Assembly (NCBI RefSeq): GCF_002192535.1
Contig: NZ_NAIA01000003.1
Coordinates: forward strand, 465,954-529,953
Length of the DNA stretch: 64,000 nt
Origin: Polynucleobacter hirudinilacicola
GTDB lineage: Bacteria; Pseudomonadota; Gammaproteobacteria; Burkholderiales; Burkholderiaceae
Direction: 5' to 3'
In this document: one piece after another, positions 8,489 to 17,479 of the stretch
How positions within the stretch are numbered: position 1 is the first letter of the stretch
How the letters are laid out: the number at the start of each line of letters is the position of its first letter
Position numbers and translations under genes: made by a program
Notes under the pieces: model-generated
Seen by the model: only the letters and a program-made list of their open reading frames with translations
Database searches by the model: none
What the model was told of the DNA's origin: nothing

Positions 8489-8497
8489 AATGGTCTA

Positions 8498-9667
8498 TTA
8501 GAAAGATCTTGGTAGACCAAGAACATGCTCGGCTATGTATGAATAGATCAAGTTTGTTGAGATTGGAGCTACTTGATAGAGGCGTGTTTCTCTAAATTTG
8601 CGTTCCACATCGTACTCATTGGCAAAGCCAAAGCCACCATGAGTTTGTAAACATACGTTAGCAGCCTCCCAGGATGCTTTGGCAGCCAAGTACTTCGCCA
8701 TATTTGCTTCGGGTCCGCAAGGCTCATGGTTGTCAAACAGCTCACAGGCTTTAAAGCGCATGAGATTAGCTGCCTCAGTTTCAATATAGCTATCTGCAAT
8801 CGGAAACTGAATGCCTTGATTTTTTCCAATCGGACGATCAAACACCACGCGATCGTTCGCGTAACGCCGGGCACGATCAATAAACCAATAAGCATCACCA
8901 ATACACTCAGCTGCAATCAACACACGCTCAGCATTAAGACCATCAAGAATGTATTTAAATCCTTGACCTTCTGTACCAATCAGGTTTTCTGCAGGTATCT
9001 CTAAGTTATCAAAGAACACTTCATTGGTTTCGTGATTCACCATATTGGCGATAGGCCTGACTTCCATGCCCTTGCCAATAGCATCTGCAAGGTTGACGAT
9101 GAAGATCGACATCCCTTCAGATTTACGCTGCACTTCGCTAATGGGGGTGGTACGAGCTAGCAAAATCATGAGATCGGAATGTTGAATACGAGAAATCCAA
9201 ACTTTTTGACCATTCACAACATATTTATCACCCTTTTTGACAGCAGTAGTTTTTAGTTTAGTTGTGTCGGTGCCGGTAGTCGGTTCGGTAACGGCCATAC
9301 TTTGTAGACGTAATTCACCACTAGCGATTTTTGGTAAGTACATTTTCTTCTGCGCATCAGACCCATGACGCAGCAAAGTGCCCATGTTGTACATCTGCCC
9401 ATGGCAAGAACCAGAGTTGCCGCCCGAGAAATTAATCTCTTCCATGATGACAGAGGCTTCTGCTAAACCTAATCCAGAACCGCCATACTCTTCTGGAATT
9501 AACGCGGCCAACCAGCCTGCTTCAGTCATTGCTTTTACAAAGGCTTCTGGGTAACCCCGCTCGTGGTCTACCTTTTGCCAGTAGGCTGAGTCGAACGTTC
9601 CGCAGAGGTCTCGTAAGGCCTCGCGCATATCCTGATATTGATCTGGTTTAGGAATAGGGTGATTCAT
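8498..9667 (-). CDS. Acyl-CoA dehydrogenase
   Basis: The 389-residue flavoprotein has the three-part acyl-CoA dehydrogenase fold: helical N-terminal part, the middle beta domain with 'QSMAVTEPTTGTDTTKLKTTA' and 'YVVNGQKVWIS', and a helical C-terminal part ending 'QTHGGFGFANEYDVERKFRETRLYQ'. It oxidises an acyl-CoA to the 2-enoyl-CoA and reduces an electron-transfer flavoprotein. The 'GGNSGSCHGQMYNMG' segment in the N-terminal part is less typical. It is the first gene of an operon with the class III CoA-transferase. The 140-base gap to the divergent CoA-transferase gene at 9808 must hold both promoters. Confidence 0.92.
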   Translation of the reverse strand: MNHPIPKPDQYQDMREALRDLCGTFDSAYWQKVDHERGYPEAFVKAMTEAGWLAALIPEEYGGSGLGLAEASVIMEEINFSGGNSGSCHGQMYNMGTLLRHGSDAQKKMYLPKIASGELRLQSMAVTEPTTGTDTTKLKTTAVKKGDKYVVNGQKVWISRIQHSDLMILLARTTPISEVQRKSEGMSIFIVNLADAIGKGMEVRPIANMVNHETNEVFFDNLEIPAENLIGTEGQGFKYILDGLNAERVLIAAECIGDAYWFIDRARRYANDRVVFDRPIGKNQGIQFPIADSYIETEAANLMRFKACELFDNHEPCGPEANMAKYLAAKASWEAANVCLQTHGGFGFANEYDVERKFRETRLYQVAPISTNLIYSYIAEHVLGLPRSF

Positions 9668-9807
9668 GGAGGACTCGTTTTATGGTTTATTTTGTGATTT
9701 AGGCACTAGTTTAAGCAAGATTTGAAAATCCTGGAGAATGATCAAAATCAGGCGAAAATAGCCTCATTCTGAACTAAATATTCTGTATAGATAGATAAAT
9801 AAGGGAC

Positions 9808-11025
9808 ATGAACTTTCAAATGCAAAAGAATCGCCAACAAATCCTTGCTGGAGTCAAAGTTTTAGAGTTGGGTCAACTCATTGCCGGACCCTTTGCCTCA
9901 AAGACGCTTGCTGATTTTGGAGCTGAGGTCATCAAGGTCGAGTCACCGGGCGTTGGCGACCCTTTACGTAAGTGGCGCATGCTTCATGAGGGCACCTCAG
10001 TTTGGTGGCAGGCGCAATCCCGTAACAAACAATCTATCTGCTTGGATCTACGCGTTAAAGAAGGCCAGGCAATTGCCAGAAAGTTAGCACTTGAGGCAGA
10101 CATTGTGATTGAAAATTTTCGCCCAGGTACGCTAGAGAAGTGGGGCTTAGGCTGGGAAGAATTGCATCAAGTAAATCCAAAGTTAATTATGTTACGCATC
10201 TCTGGTTACGGTCAGGATGGCCCAAGACGTGATGAGCCAGGTTTTGCTGCAATTGGAGAGGCGATGGCTGGTTTGCGTTATATCACTGGCCACCCAAATG
10301 AGGTGCCGGTGAGAGCGGGCGTATCTCTTGGCGATACGATCGCGGGTTTACATGGCGCACTTGGAGTATTGCTGGCTTTATACGAGCGAGATGCTCGCAG
10401 TGGCCAAGGTCAAATGATTGATGTCGCTTTGTATGAAGCGGTATTTAATTTGACTGAGAGCCTACTGCCGGAGTATTCAGCTTTCGGTGCCATACGTCAG
10501 CCTGCAGGCGGCGCTTTGCCAGGCATCGCACCCTCTAATGCTTATCGATGCGCTGATGGGCAGTATGTATTAATCGCCGGCAATGGAGACTCGATATACA
10601 AGCGTTTGATGGCTTTAATTGGTAGATCAGATTTGGGCGAGGATCCTGCATTGGCCTTTAATGATGGCCGCGCCAAAAGAGTGGTTGAGATTGATGCAGC
10701 GATTAATGCCTGGACCCAAACCTTAACTCTTGATGAAGTGCTTAAAGGCCTGCTTGAAGCAGAAGTACCTTCAGGCAAGATTTATACCGCTAAAGATATC
10801 GCTGAAGACTCTCACTATCAAGCAAGGGGGGTGATTGAGACAGTTCGGGCTGCTGATGGCCTAGAAGTTCAGGTTCCCGGAATTATTCCGAAGCTTTCTC
10901 AAAATCCTGGACTCATTCGTTATCGCGCTCCTACATTAGGAGAGCATACTGATGAAGTGCTTAAATCTGCTGGCCTCACTGAAGAACAAATTACGACTCT
11001 GAAAAAATCTGGGGTTCTCGCTTAA
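9808..11025 (+). CDS. CaiB/BaiF (class III) CoA-transferase
   Basis: The 405-residue protein starts 'GVKVLELGQLIAGPFASKTLADFGAEVIKVESP', and 'RAGVSLGDTIAGLHGALGVLLAL' contains the probable catalytic Asp near residue 175. It transfers CoA between carboxylic acids. It shares the class III fold with the gene at 7304 but is clearly a separate paralogue. GGGA just upstream of the ATG can serve as ribosome site. Its stop overlaps the start of the YqaA-like gene (TAATG), so the two are transcribed together. The neighbouring acyl-CoA dehydrogenase and 3-hydroxybutyrate and HMG-CoA enzymes suggest short-chain acyl-CoA catabolism. Confidence 0.9.
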   Translation: MNFQMQKNRQQILAGVKVLELGQLIAGPFASKTLADFGAEVIKVESPGVGDPLRKWRMLHEGTSVWWQAQSRNKQSICLDLRVKEGQAIARKLALEADIVIENFRPGTLEKWGLGWEELHQVNPKLIMLRISGYGQDGPRRDEPGFAAIGEAMAGLRYITGHPNEVPVRAGVSLGDTIAGLHGALGVLLALYERDARSGQGQMIDVALYEAVFNLTESLLPEYSAFGAIRQPAGGALPGIAPSNAYRCADGQYVLIAGNGDSIYKRLMALIGRSDLGEDPALAFNDGRAKRVVEIDAAINAWTQTLTLDEVLKGLLEAEVPSGKIYTAKDIAEDSHYQARGVIETVRAADGLEVQVPGIIPKLSQNPGLIRYRAPTLGEHTDEVLKSAGLTEEQITTLKKSGVLA

Positions 11026-11528
11026 TGGATCAAGCACTCCAGTATTTTTTCGGATGGTTTGGTTTGCCATCCGTTGGATTGCCTGCCGTATTCATCAGCG
11101 CCTTTGTTTCAGCAACATTACTTCCCGTAGGTTCCGAGCCAATTCTTTTTGGATACACCACTCTTAATCCAGACTTGTACTGGGTTGCAATCTTTGTTGC
11201 AACCATTGGTAATACCTTGGGTGGAATGTTTGATTGGTGGCTTGGATTGATTTCTCGAAATAGCTTTGAATCCCTAAAAGGCCCTACCCATAGCAAAATG
11301 CAATCTTGGCTTGAAGAGCGGGGTCCTAAGATGCTTTTGCTTTCTTGGCTGCCCGGTTTTGGAGACCCTCTTTGTATTGCGGCTGGTTGGCTCCGCTTGG
11401 CTTGGTTTCCGTGCTTGATCTACATGTTCATTGGAAAACTACTGCGCTACCTCACTATGACGTGGCTACTCACCTTAGTTCCGGATAGCTATTGGCACCA
11501 ATTGGGGCATTGGTTGCATCTGATCTAA
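11025..11528 (+). CDS. YqaA-like DedA/SNARE-associated family membrane protein
   Basis: The 167-residue protein has about four hydrophobic segments and the family signature around 'FVSATLLPVGSEPILFGY' and 'WLPGFGDPLCIAAGWLRL', which corresponds to the half-membrane and amphipathic motifs of the DedA/VTT superfamily. These proteins are proposed lipid scramblases or flippases linked to membrane homeostasis. The start overlaps the stop of the upstream CoA-transferase. The 3' end overlaps the longer track ORF of the next gene, but the true start of that gene is further down at 11582. Confidence 0.85.
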   Translation: MDQALQYFFGWFGLPSVGLPAVFISAFVSATLLPVGSEPILFGYTTLNPDLYWVAIFVATIGNTLGGMFDWWLGLISRNSFESLKGPTHSKMQSWLEERGPKMLLLSWLPGFGDPLCIAAGWLRLAWFPCLIYMFIGKLLRYLTMTWLLTLVPDSYWHQLGHWLHLI

Positions 11529-11581
11529 ATCTATTCGTTGTATTCTACGTTTTTATTATTTCAATCGTTGAGAATATTGAT

Positions 11582-12358
11582 ATGTCTTCTTTAAAAGGTA
11601 AAACAGCCCTGGTAACAGGATCTACTAGCGGTATTGGCTTAGGTATGGCAATTGCATTGGCTAAGCAGGGCGCCAACATCATGGTGAATGGTTTTGGTGA
11701 GAAAGATGAAGCGATCGCCAAAATCAAAGCCTGTGGTGTAGAGGTGGATTACCACGGTGCAGATATGAGCAAGCCAGCCGAGATCGCGGATCTGATCCAG
11801 CAAACTGAAAAACGTTTTGGTTCGTTAGATATCTTGATCAATAACGCTGGCATTCAATACACATCTAATATTGAAGAGTTTCCAACAGATAAGTGGGATG
11901 CCATTATTGCGATCAACCTGAGCTCTGCATTTCATACAACCCATCATGCATTACCTGGTATGAAAAAACGAAACTGGGGCCGCATTATTAATATTGCCTC
12001 TGTACATGGCTTGGTAGCTTCTACGCAAAAATCTGCTTATGTTGCAGCTAAGCATGGAATTATTGGTTTGACCAAAGTCACCGCTCTTGAGAATGCGCGA
12101 ACTGGCATTACCTGTAATGCAATTTGTCCAGGCTGGGTATTGACCCCCTTGGTTCAAAAGCAGGTAGATGCAAGAGCGGAGCGAGAAGGCATCTCCAACG
12201 ATGCAGCGAAGACTGCTTTAGTCTCTGAGAAGCAACCATCTGGAGAGTTTGTGACTCCAGAGCAATTGGCTGCTTTGGCAATATTCCTCTGCGGTTCAGA
12301 TGCATCTGAAGTGCGTGGGGTAGCTTGGAATATGGATGGTGGCTGGGCTGCGCAATAA
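11582..12358 (+). CDS. bdhA: 3-Hydroxybutyrate dehydrogenase (SDR family)
   Basis: The track ORF opens at 11492, but its first 30 residues are not SDR-like and overlap the upstream gene. The ATG at 11582 (258 aa) begins 'MSSLKGKTALVTGS' at the proper position. Cofactor motif 'GSTSGIGLG', 'NNAGIQ', and catalytic 'SAYVAAKHG' are all present. Length and the 'VTPEQLAALAIFLCGSDA' C-terminal part agree with 3-hydroxybutyrate dehydrogenases, which interconvert 3-hydroxybutyrate and acetoacetate with NAD. It links to the phasin at 31.3 kb through polyhydroxybutyrate turnover. A strong terminator follows. Confidence 0.9.
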   Translation: MSSLKGKTALVTGSTSGIGLGMAIALAKQGANIMVNGFGEKDEAIAKIKACGVEVDYHGADMSKPAEIADLIQQTEKRFGSLDILINNAGIQYTSNIEEFPTDKWDAIIAINLSSAFHTTHHALPGMKKRNWGRIINIASVHGLVASTQKSAYVAAKHGIIGLTKVTALENARTGITCNAICPGWVLTPLVQKQVDARAEREGISNDAAKTALVSEKQPSGEFVTPEQLAALAIFLCGSDASEVRGVAWNMDGGWAAQ

Positions 12359-12382
12359 GCCTAGTAAGAAGCCTCACCTACG

Positions 12383-12410
12383 AATGCCAGCAGGTCATCT
12401 TGCTGGCATT
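12383..12410 (+). terminator. Terminator after bdhA
   Basis: A perfect 10-bp stem AATGCCAGCA/TGCTGGCATT with an 8-base loop is followed by TTGTTTT. It sits between bdhA and the convergent HMG-CoA lyase gene. The minus-strand side has no T-run, so it works for bdhA only. Confidence 0.8.
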
Positions 12411-12423
12411 TTGTTTTGAAACT

Positions 12424-13368
12424 TCAGCTTTGGCAGGGCGCCTCATAAACGCGATCTACTTTACCTGCCATTAATAGTTGACTTGGTAATGTGCGGCCGA
12501 ACAATAATTGCAAATCTTTTGAACACGCTAACAATGTATCGATCTGCATATTGGTCTTAAAGCCCATGAGATCTAACATGTGCACCAACTCTTCAGTACA
12601 GATGTTGCCGGTGGCTCCTGGTGCGTAAGGGCAGCCTCCTAAGCCACCTAGTGAAGAGTCAAAGCGATCAATGCCGCTATTGACAGCAGCGAGAGCATTA
12701 GCGAGCCCCATCCCACGGGTATTATGGAAATGAAGTGTCCATTGCAGCTTTGGATATTTGATTTGTACTGCTTCACAAACGGCTTGTACCTGAGCAGGAT
12801 TGGCCATGCCTGTAGTGTCACAGACGGTAATGCCGCGTACACCAGCATCAGCAAAACGATCCACCCAGTGCATTAATTCTGATAAAGAAGTGATGCCTGC
12901 CATGGGGCAACCAAAACTAGTAGATAGAGAAATGTTTGCAGCAGTATTGTTCGCATGGGCTAAATCAATCACAGAAGCGAGCCCTTTGAACGAGTCTTCA
13001 CGACTCATTTTGAGGTTAGATTGGTTATGCGCTTCGCTAACTGACATGACTAAATTAAATTCATCTACGCCAACGCTCAATGCACGCTCGGCACCCTTGA
13101 GGTTCGGAATAAGAACGGTGTATTCAACACCGGGTACTCGATCAATGCCGCGCATGACTGCTTCAGCATCAGCAAGCATCGGAATGGCTCTAGGGCTAGT
13201 GAAGGAGGTCACTTCAATTTTGGCGTATCCAGCACGACTTAAGCGATTAATCAGGTCAATCTTTTCCTCGGTAGGGACAAACTGACTCTCCGCCTGAAAT
13301 CCATCCCGAGTGACTACCTCTTGAATGTAGATTCGTTTTGGGTTTTGGGAGGATAGGGCGCTAGTCAT
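12424..13368 (-). CDS. mvaB: Hydroxymethylglutaryl-CoA lyase
   Basis: The 314-residue TIM-barrel protein belongs to the HMGL/DRE-TIM family. The start motif 'EVVTRDGFQAE' varies from the usual RDGLQNE. The metal-binding 'HFHNTRGMGLAN' and the signature 'GGLGGCPYAPGATGN' with the active Cys (near residue 236) are intact. It cleaves HMG-CoA to acetyl-CoA and acetoacetate, the last step of leucine breakdown, and acetoacetate is the product of the adjacent convergent 3-hydroxybutyrate dehydrogenase. A relaxed-specificity 3-hydroxy-3-methylacyl-CoA lyase is an alternative because of the altered first motif. Confidence 0.88.
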   Translation of the reverse strand: MTSALSSQNPKRIYIQEVVTRDGFQAESQFVPTEEKIDLINRLSRAGYAKIEVTSFTSPRAIPMLADAEAVMRGIDRVPGVEYTVLIPNLKGAERALSVGVDEFNLVMSVSEAHNQSNLKMSREDSFKGLASVIDLAHANNTAANISLSTSFGCPMAGITSLSELMHWVDRFADAGVRGITVCDTTGMANPAQVQAVCEAVQIKYPKLQWTLHFHNTRGMGLANALAAVNSGIDRFDSSLGGLGGCPYAPGATGNICTEELVHMLDLMGFKTNMQIDTLLACSKDLQLLFGRTLPSQLLMAGKVDRVYEAPCQS

Positions 13369-13522
13369 ATTGAAGTACAGATTTGATGCCCAAACTGGGC
13401 TGAGCCTCTATTTTAAGTATGATTTCTGAAAATTTGCCTGGCCAAACAAAAAAGTCAGAATAGTCTATAGTTACCCCAAAATACCGCATTTTTATTGGTT
13501 AATTTAATTAGAAGGAACGCAA

Positions 13523-14101
13523 ATGGAACACACCCTACCGCAGTTGCCGTACGCTCTTGATGCTTTGGCACCCTATATTTCTAAGGAAACCCTGGAGTAT
13601 CACTATGGGAAGCATCATCAGACCTATGTAACTAATTTAAATAATTTGATTAAGGGGACTGAGTTTGAAGCTGCAACCCTTGAGGAAATTGTAAAGAAAT
13701 CAGCGGGTGGCGTATTTAATAATGCCGCTCAAGTTTGGAATCATACGTTTTACTGGATGGGTATGAAGCCAAATGGAGGGGGTGCGCCTTCTGGCGCATT
13801 GGCCGACGCAATCAATGCTAAGTGGGGCTCATTCGATAAATTTAAGGAAGAGTTTACAAAGTGCGCCGTTGGTACCTTTGGGTCTGGTTGGGCTTGGCTA
13901 GTTAAGAAGTCAGACGGAAGTCTCGATCTTGTTTCAACAAGCAACGCTGCTACACCTTTAACAACCGATTCAAAGCCTTTATTGACTTGTGATGTCTGGG
14001 AGCATGCTTACTACATCGATACCCGCAATGCTCGTCCAAAATATTTGGAAAACTTTTGGAACTTGGTTAACTGGGATTTTGCTAGCAAAAATTTTGCTTA
14101 A
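13523..14101 (+). CDS. sodB: Superoxide dismutase [Fe]
   Basis: The 192-residue protein matches Fe/Mn superoxide dismutase throughout. Metal ligands are His in '[10 protein letters not shown]' (about 27), His in 'QVWNHTFYW' (about 74), and Asp and His in '[10 protein letters not shown]' (about 157 and 161). '[11 protein letters not shown]' and the Gln before it (FNNAAQ, near residue 70) are usual for the iron form. It converts superoxide to oxygen and hydrogen peroxide in the cytoplasm. AGAAGGAACGCAA gives a good ribosome site. Downstream is a small PuuD-like membrane gene 26 bases on, perhaps co-transcribed. Confidence 0.95.
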   Translation: MEHTLPQLPYALDALAPYISKETLEYHYGKHHQTYVTNLNNLIKGTEFEAATLEEIVKKSAGGVFNNAAQVWNHTFYWMGMKPNGGGAPSGALADAINAKWGSFDKFKEEFTKCAVGTFGSGWAWLVKKSDGSLDLVSTSNAATPLTTDSKPLLTCDVWEHAYYIDTRNARPKYLENFWNLVNWDFASKNFA

Positions 14102-14127
14102 TTCATGAGATCTATAGAGAAAATCAT

Positions 14128-14721
14128 ATGACTTCAATCTTGACCTCTTTGGGACGTACTGTTTTAGCTGGTTTCGTACTTCTCATTCTCATCGTCCTTG
14201 CTTTGGGCGGCAACTTTAGCTCTGCCGAATTACCATTCATCTTCCGTTGGTTGCATGTGATGTTTGGTGTGATGTGGATTGGATTGCTCTGGTACTTTAA
14301 CTTTGTGCAAATTCCTTCAATGCCCAAAATTCCTGACGAGCAAAAGCCAGCAATTGGTAAAGTTATTGCTCCAACTGCATTGTTTTGGTTCCGTTGGGCG
14401 GCGCTCCTTACTGTGCTCACTGGTTTAATCGTGGCAATCGTCAATGGCTATGCACATCAAGCCTTCACATTGCAAGCTCCATTCCGCGCAATTGGTTTGG
14501 GCATGTGGATCGCTTTAGTGATGGCATTCAATGTTTGGTTCATCATTTGGCCAAATCAGAAACGCGCCCTTGGAATCGTTGCTGTTGAACCAGATGTGAA
14601 GGCAAAATCTGCTCGTGTTGCAATGCTGACTTCCCGTTTGAATACAGTACTCTCAGTACCAATGTTGTTCTTGATGGTTGCTCAGTCACACAACACAACT
14701 TGGTTTGTGATCGTTTCTTAA
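14128..14721 (+). CDS. Urate hydroxylase PuuD N-terminal-like membrane protein
   Basis: The 197-residue protein has four to five membrane helices. The segment 'WLHVMFGVMWIGLLWYFNFVQIP' resembles the membrane domain of PuuD-type urate oxidase (Urate_ox_N), including a conserved His that could bind haem. PuuD proteins normally continue to a C-terminal cytochrome c domain, which is absent here, and no purine genes are nearby. It may be a haem-bearing membrane protein of another function. It follows sodB by 26 bases and is ended by a strong bidirectional terminator. Confidence 0.72.
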   Translation: MTSILTSLGRTVLAGFVLLILIVLALGGNFSSAELPFIFRWLHVMFGVMWIGLLWYFNFVQIPSMPKIPDEQKPAIGKVIAPTALFWFRWAALLTVLTGLIVAIVNGYAHQAFTLQAPFRAIGLGMWIALVMAFNVWFIIWPNQKRALGIVAVEPDVKAKSARVAMLTSRLNTVLSVPMLFLMVAQSHNTTWFVIVS

Positions 14722-14740
14722 TCACCTCGTTGTGATAAAT

Positions 14741-14767
14741 AAAAAGGCCCGCATTGCGGGCCTTTTT
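14741..14767 (+). terminator. Bidirectional terminator between the PuuD-like and reductase genes
   Basis: AAAAAGGCCCGC-ATT-GCGGGCCTTTTT is a perfect 12-bp stem with a 3-base loop, with T-runs on both strands. It serves the plus-strand sodB pair and the minus-strand rubredoxin reductase gene ending at 14800. Confidence 0.9.
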
Positions 14768-14799
14768 ATTTCATCAGCTTCAAAAGTAAGTTCATCAAA

Positions 14800-15966
14800 C
14801 TACTGGAGTATTGGCGGTAACTCTTTTGTTAGGCTTGCTCGTTGCGAGGTGGCCGTACCCATTAAGGCAAAGCCTAGTAGCTTGCCGTCAGCAGCTTCAA
14901 AGCGGGCTTCGATACCACCTTCTATTGCGGTAGTCTTCCACTGACCCTGGGCGCCTTTAGCCGGTGGTGAAACTATAGTTGGTAGGGCGGGGGTTTTTAC
15001 CATGACGGGCATTGCTGGGTAGCTAAGCGCCGTCACTTGTCCAAGTAGTGTTGGCGCCAGCGCTCTTGCAGATTGCATGATGGGCATGACATATGGGAGC
15101 ACTAAACCTTCAACCTCTGCGCAATCACCAAGTGAGTAAATATTTTTGTGGCTAGTTTCTAGCTCACGATTCACTTGAATACCTAGGCCTGTCTTAATGC
15201 CGGCTGCTTTGGCTAAGTCAATCCGTGGTTTTAGGCCAACCGCAGACAGTACAACATCACATGAGATAGAGTTGCCATTAGCAAGACTAATTTCAATAAC
15301 ATTTCCATTGCGATTGATGGCTTGAGCAGTGGTGGAGAAGTGCCAGCGTACTCCCGCAGTACTGAGTTTATTTTGTAATTCTTTTGCTGCGGCTTCAGGC
15401 AATAAGCGGCCTAGTACTTGGGATGCCAAATCAATTACATCAACCTCATAGCCGCCCAATACCAAGTCATTGGCAAACTCGCAGCCGATTAAGCCAGCCC
15501 CAAGAATTGCTACCTTCTTTTTATTTGCAATGGCGCCTCTGAATTTAGCGTAATCCTCTAAGTCATTCACAGTGAGAACTTCATTGGCAGCGCTACCTTC
15601 CAACGGCAGCTGAATTTGATCAGCACCTAAGGCCAACACTAGCTTGTCATAAGAGAGGACGCCTTTGCTTGTTTGCAATGTTTGAGTTGCGACATCAATT
15701 GCGGTGACATCAGTCTCAGCAAGAATATTAACTTCTAATTGCGTTGCCATGCCTTCGGACGGCGTAGAGATGAGTTGAGCAGCTTCTTTATTGCTTGCAA
15801 GAGCAGTGGAGAGCATTGGTTTGGAGTAAAAATAACCAGGCTCTCGGGTAATTAAGGTGATGGGTGCTGTTTTGTCTAGTTTGCGAATTTCACGAATCAG
15901 GGTGTATCCAGCCAAGCCACTGCCAATAATGACAATGCTGGAAGATTGAGATGTATTTTGGGTCAA
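14800..15966 (-). CDS. FAD-dependent NAD(P)H:rubredoxin oxidoreductase
   Basis: The 388-residue flavoprotein has the FAD motif 'IVIIGSGLAGYTLIREI' at the start, the NAD motif 'VAILGAGLIGCEFANDL' near residue 150, and the C-terminal FAD motif 'NIYSLGDCAEVEG' near 280. This is the layout of rubredoxin reductases and related pyridine nucleotide-disulfide oxidoreductases without a redox disulfide. The rubredoxin gene lies 53 bases upstream on the same strand, so the pair forms an NAD(P)H to rubredoxin electron chain. The terminal acceptor, such as an alkane hydroxylase or superoxide- or peroxide-reducing enzyme, is not in the window. Confidence 0.88.
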   Translation of the reverse strand: MTQNTSQSSSIVIIGSGLAGYTLIREIRKLDKTAPITLITREPGYFYSKPMLSTALASNKEAAQLISTPSEGMATQLEVNILAETDVTAIDVATQTLQTSKGVLSYDKLVLALGADQIQLPLEGSAANEVLTVNDLEDYAKFRGAIANKKKVAILGAGLIGCEFANDLVLGGYEVDVIDLASQVLGRLLPEAAAKELQNKLSTAGVRWHFSTTAQAINRNGNVIEISLANGNSISCDVVLSAVGLKPRIDLAKAAGIKTGLGIQVNRELETSHKNIYSLGDCAEVEGLVLPYVMPIMQSARALAPTLLGQVTALSYPAMPVMVKTPALPTIVSPPAKGAQGQWKTTAIEGGIEARFEAADGKLLGFALMGTATSQRASLTKELPPILQ

Positions 15967-16019
15967 AGCTAAGCTCCAGGCGGATAAAGGATGAGTCAGA
16001 AGTGCAGTATCAACTGATC

Positions 16020-16187
16020 TTAGCCTACTTGAACCATCTCAAAGTCAGACTTTGATACGCCGCAATCTGGACACTCCCAGCTATCAGGGACGTCAGCCCA
16101 AGCGGTGCCGGGCGCAATACCCTCGCTTGGTAAGCCTTGAGCCTCATCATAAATAAAGCCACACACGATACATTGCCAAGTTTTCAT
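16020..16187 (-). CDS. rubA: Rubredoxin
   Basis: The track ORF is longer, but the family start is the ATG at 16187, with AAGGA well spaced upstream. That gives 55 residues starting '[18 protein letters not shown]'. The two knuckles CIVCG and CPDCG bind one iron with four cysteines, and '[17 protein letters not shown]' is the standard rubredoxin core. The length is typical. It receives electrons from the downstream reductase. The gene is divergent from the Old Yellow Enzyme gene. Confidence 0.95.
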   Translation of the reverse strand: MKTWQCIVCGFIYDEAQGLPSEGIAPGTAWADVPDSWECPDCGVSKSDFEMVQVG

Positions 16188-16328
16188 ATTGATTTCCTTA
16201 ATATCAGGCCTCAATTTTAAATTTAATCTGAATTTTTTTCTTGAGATGGTTGATTTAGCCAAATTCAGCAAAAATCATCAATTCTTGTTAGAGTGACCGA
16301 TCTCATACTTATTCGCAAAAGGATTCAG

Positions 16329-17429
16329 ATGTCAGGTAAAGAAATCATGTTCACCCCGATTGCTCTTGGTGCAATTCAGTTAAAAAATCGTCTCGTAATG
16401 GCACCATTAACGCGGATGCGCGCAGTCGCTGGCGATGTTCCAAATCCTTTGGCAAAGACCTATTACGCCCAACGTGCGAGTGCTGGCTTAATTATTACCG
16501 AGGCAACGCAAATTTCTCAGCTAGGCATGGGATATCCAGCAACACCGGGTATTTATTCTCCAGCGCAAACTGCTGCCTGGAAAGAGATCGTTGAAGCGGT
16601 TCATGCTAAGGGTGGGGTGATTGTTGCGCAACTATGGCATGTGGGTCGTATTTCTCATTCTTCATTACACCCAGAGCAAGGTGTTCCGGAAGCACCTTCT
16701 GCGATTGCTGCTGCAGGACAAACTTATGGCGCTGATTGGAAGCTACATGACTATGAGACTCCCAAGGCAATGAGTCATGAGGATATTGCTCGCTTGCTCA
16801 AAGAGTTTGAGGCTGCTGCACAAAATGCTAAAGCAGCCGGTTTTGATGGTATTGAAATCCACTCTGCTAACGGTTATTTATTAGATCAATTCTTGCAAGA
16901 CAAGACTAACCAACGTACTGATCAATATGGCGGCTCCGTAGAAAATCGCCTGCGCCTTTTGGGCGAGGTGATAGAGACTGTCAGCAAGGTATTCTCGAGC
17001 GATCGCGTAGGTGTTCGTCTCTCCCCTTACGGCAGCTTTAATGATATTGCTGATAGTGATCCGATTGCCCTGTTTACTGCGGCAATCAAAAAATTAAATA
17101 GCTACAACTTGGCTTATGTACATATGATCGAGCCAAGAGCAACTGGAGCTGGCGGTGGAGATAAGATGAATGATGAGGCACCAGTCACATCAGAGCTCTT
17201 CCGCGCAATTTATGAAGGTAAATTTATTACTGCGGGCGGTTACGATCAGGCTCTTGGTGAAAAAGTGCTTGAGGAGGGCTTGGCTGATGCGGTTGCCTAT
17301 GGCCGGATTTATATCGCTAATCCTGATTTAGTAGAGCGCTTCAAATTGAATGCTCCCCTGAATCCATATAACCGCGCAACTTTCTATGGCGGTCAAGAAG
17401 CTGGGTATACCGATTACCCAGCGCTTTAA
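16329..17429 (+). CDS. nemA: NADH:flavin oxidoreductase, Old Yellow Enzyme family (NemA-like)
   Basis: I take the ATG at 16329 (366 aa) because AAAAGGA lies 5 bases before it. The protein is a TIM-barrel FMN enzyme. 'LKNRLVMAPLTRMRA', 'AQLWHVGRISH' and 'FDGIEIHSANGYLLDQFLQDKTNQRTD' (His and Asn substrate ligands) are the Old Yellow Enzyme hallmarks, and 'YGRIYIANPDLVERF' binds FMN phosphate. It reduces activated alkenes, nitro esters or N-ethylmaleimide with NAD(P)H, and probably detoxifies electrophiles. NemA-type enzymes often sit under NemR, but no such repressor is seen here. Confidence 0.92.
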   Translation: MSGKEIMFTPIALGAIQLKNRLVMAPLTRMRAVAGDVPNPLAKTYYAQRASAGLIITEATQISQLGMGYPATPGIYSPAQTAAWKEIVEAVHAKGGVIVAQLWHVGRISHSSLHPEQGVPEAPSAIAAAGQTYGADWKLHDYETPKAMSHEDIARLLKEFEAAAQNAKAAGFDGIEIHSANGYLLDQFLQDKTNQRTDQYGGSVENRLRLLGEVIETVSKVFSSDRVGVRLSPYGSFNDIADSDPIALFTAAIKKLNSYNLAYVHMIEPRATGAGGGDKMNDEAPVTSELFRAIYEGKFITAGGYDQALGEKVLEEGLADAVAYGRIYIANPDLVERFKLNAPLNPYNRATFYGGQEAGYTDYPAL

Positions 17430-17447
17430 GTCAATTCGATTTGACGC

Positions 17448-17479
17448 AATAAACCCTGCTTTTAGTAGCGGGGTTTATT
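17448..17479 (+). terminator. Terminator after the Old Yellow Enzyme gene
   Basis: AATAAACCCTGCT and AGCGGGGTTTATT pair over 13 bases (one T-G) around a 6-base loop, followed by TTTTG. It overlaps the stop codon of the small opposite-strand ORF at 17475. Confidence 0.8.

Noticed and set aside
11492-11581. Upstream extension of 3-hydroxybutyrate dehydrogenase
   Set aside because: The 30 extra residues are hydrophobic, overlap the YqaA-like gene and precede the normal SDR start at 11582.
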